NCBI GenBank assembly: GCA_004376465.1
Contig: SOJU01000189.1
Location: 1-32,075 of the forward strand
Direction: 5' to 3'
DNA: 32,075 nucleotides
Origin: Anaerolineales bacterium
GTDB lineage: Bacteria > Chloroflexota > Anaerolineae > Anaerolineales > E44-bin32
Below are positions 31,195 to 32,075 of this stretch, in pieces. A program made the position numbers and the translations under genes. The first letter of the stretch is position 1. Every line of letters starts with the position of its first letter. The notes below the pieces were generated by a model. It searched no databases, was not told the origin of the DNA, and saw only the letters and a program-made list of their open reading frames with translations.

Positions 31195-32075
31195 TTACTT
31201 GGTCTTTTTGTACGTAGCACGCAATTCAGAACGAACACAGTTCCAATCCATGCCGCAGGTATTATTGAATATACCCTTGACGAGGGTTATATCCACCCCG
31301 TATTGGGCGGCCAAGCGCTCGGCGGTGCGATGGTCCTTATCGCTGGCGCTCGCTGCATGAGTCTGAGTTGAATTTCTCAGTTCCTTGCGCACGCAGCTCC
31401 AACTACCTTCGCACTCAGCTAAAAGGGCATCCATATCTCCCGTGAACTCATATTGTTTGGATAATCGGGCTGCTGTTTTTTCGTCCAGTGTTTCCTTACG
31501 AGCGGCGTTGCGCGCATCTTCGCGAGCTTCGCGCTCCTCTTCACGAGCGAGTTTCTCTTCATCGCGCTGTTCAGCGCGGAATTCTTGGACACCCATATCG
31601 AGGATCTCCGCTGCGGAGGTTCCATCATCAGCCAGCTTGTAGGCCTGGCCAATATCGCCCCAGCTGTGATCCGAGCCCTTAGCAGCGATCACTTCTTCCC
31701 AGTCGGCACTAACTCGTTCTGACAGCTTTGCGGCATGACTTAACTCGGAGAGAGACATGCCATCGGCGAGGTATTGATCCAGTGTTTCCGTGTCGACGTC
31801 CATTTTGGCCGCAAGCTTGTAAAATTGACCGAGTTCGCCTGAATTGGCTCCTGCACTAATCCTGGCGAGGGCGTCTTCGAAATTTGCTTCATAGCGGACG
31901 GCAGTTCGAGCTGCGGTGCGGATTTCGCCTACGGTATTGTCGCCGTTCACGACGAGGTCAAAGAGATTGCGAATGCCGTATCCATCCAACGTGTCCGCGA
32001 AGCGATTAAGCTGGGTTATTGCGCCCCAACTGGAGCCGTCCAGTTTCCAATCGCGGATCTCCTCCCAGGTAAGAT
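31195..32075 (-). CDS. Repeat protein with paired-Cys C-terminal modules (5' end cut by window)
   Basis: The - strand frame is open from the right edge to TAA at 31195-31197, so at least 292 residues are seen and the true start is outside. A TTG at 31989 is not needed. The visible N-part has tandem helical repeats: WEEIRDWKLDGSSWGAITQ and WEEVIAAKGSDHSWGDIGQ share W-E-E, SWG and Q at equal spacing. Two more divergent copies lie between. A charged helix (about EEKLAREEEREAREDARN) follows. The end has two copies of a module with the pattern A.RLA.QY, then C...W.CVR.ELR: CEGSWSCVRKELR and CGMDWNCVRSELR. No family is recognised. The paired Cys suggest disulfides or metal binding, hence an exported protein, but no signal peptide can be seen. 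Confidence 0.7.
   Translation of the reverse strand, partial: LTWEEIRDWKLDGSSWGAITQLNRFADTLDGYGIRNLFDLVVNGDNTVGEIRTAARTAVRYEANFEDALARISAGANSGELGQFYKLAAKMDVDTETLDQYLADGMSLSELSHAAKLSERVSADWEEVIAAKGSDHSWGDIGQAYKLADDGTSAAEILDMGVQEFRAEQRDEEKLAREEEREAREDARNAARKETLDEKTAARLSKQYEFTGDMDALLAECEGSWSCVRKELRNSTQTHAASASDKDHRTAERLAAQYGVDITLVKGIFNNTCGMDWNCVRSELRATYKKTK

Noticed and set aside
1-32075. CRISPR array, prophage or IS transposase
   Set aside because: No regularly spaced direct repeats and no phage or transposase-like proteins seen on either strand.

Overview
The window looks like chromosomal DNA of a Chloroflexota bacterium, probably Anaerolineae-like, of moderate GC. The evidence is indirect. Several exported proteins have lipoprotein-type or ordinary signal peptides followed by long Pro/Thr/Ser linkers before a CAP, SH3b/SdrB-like or HExxH domain. 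Amidotransferase genes gatCA and gatB are present for the indirect Gln/Asn-tRNA route. Several genes have weak or no Shine-Dalgarno sequence. No phage, plasmid, IS transposase, rRNA or CRISPR array is visible. No taxonomic assignment could be tested.

Layout. 0-7.7 kb: a roadblock/LC7 protein, a secreted CAP protein, a YbaK-type deacylase, tRNA-Arg(CCT), a response regulator fused to an adenylate cyclase, a divergent pair of surface proteins (SH3b/SdrB lipoprotein and phosphodiester glycosidase-SH3) and a Yip1-like membrane protein. 8-18 kb, all on the + strand: a sugar-nucleotide epimerase and glycosyltransferase pair, gatC-gatA, a sugar-phosphate nucleotidyltransferase with a beta-helix tail, a small DUF6504-like protein, a class I aminotransferase, gatB and glutamate dehydrogenase. 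18.06-18.58 kb: a long non-coding stretch. 18.6-19.8 kb: an Era-like GTPase with a DUF697-type tail. 19.9-28.1 kb, all on the - strand: an NmrA-like protein, a HAD phosphatase whose catalytic N-terminus is only reached from a CTG start, an HExxH lipoprotein, a GlpD-like dehydrogenase next to an alkyl-DHAP-synthase-like flavoprotein, and an MFS transporter. 28.4-31.1 kb on +: a CcdA/TlpA redox pair and a DUF3179 lipoprotein. The right edge cuts a repeat protein of unknown function.

The most interesting region is 18.12-18.58 kb. It carries DnaA-box-like 9-mers including a perfect TTATCCACA, an AT-rich segment, and a TAG-trinucleotide array placed next to a box as in the DnaA-trio element of Bacillus origins. 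The + strand changes from C-rich on the left to G-rich on the right, whatever the gene orientation. I propose it is the chromosomal replication origin (oriC), in a place with no dnaA, dnaN or rpmH in view. This is inference from sequence and should be tested with a whole-genome cumulative skew.

Other points of note are probable leaderless starts of gatC and gatB behind extended -10 promoters, a 193-bp MITE-like inverted-repeat element at 21.0-21.2 kb, and a possible ether-lipid gene pair at 23.5-26.7 kb.
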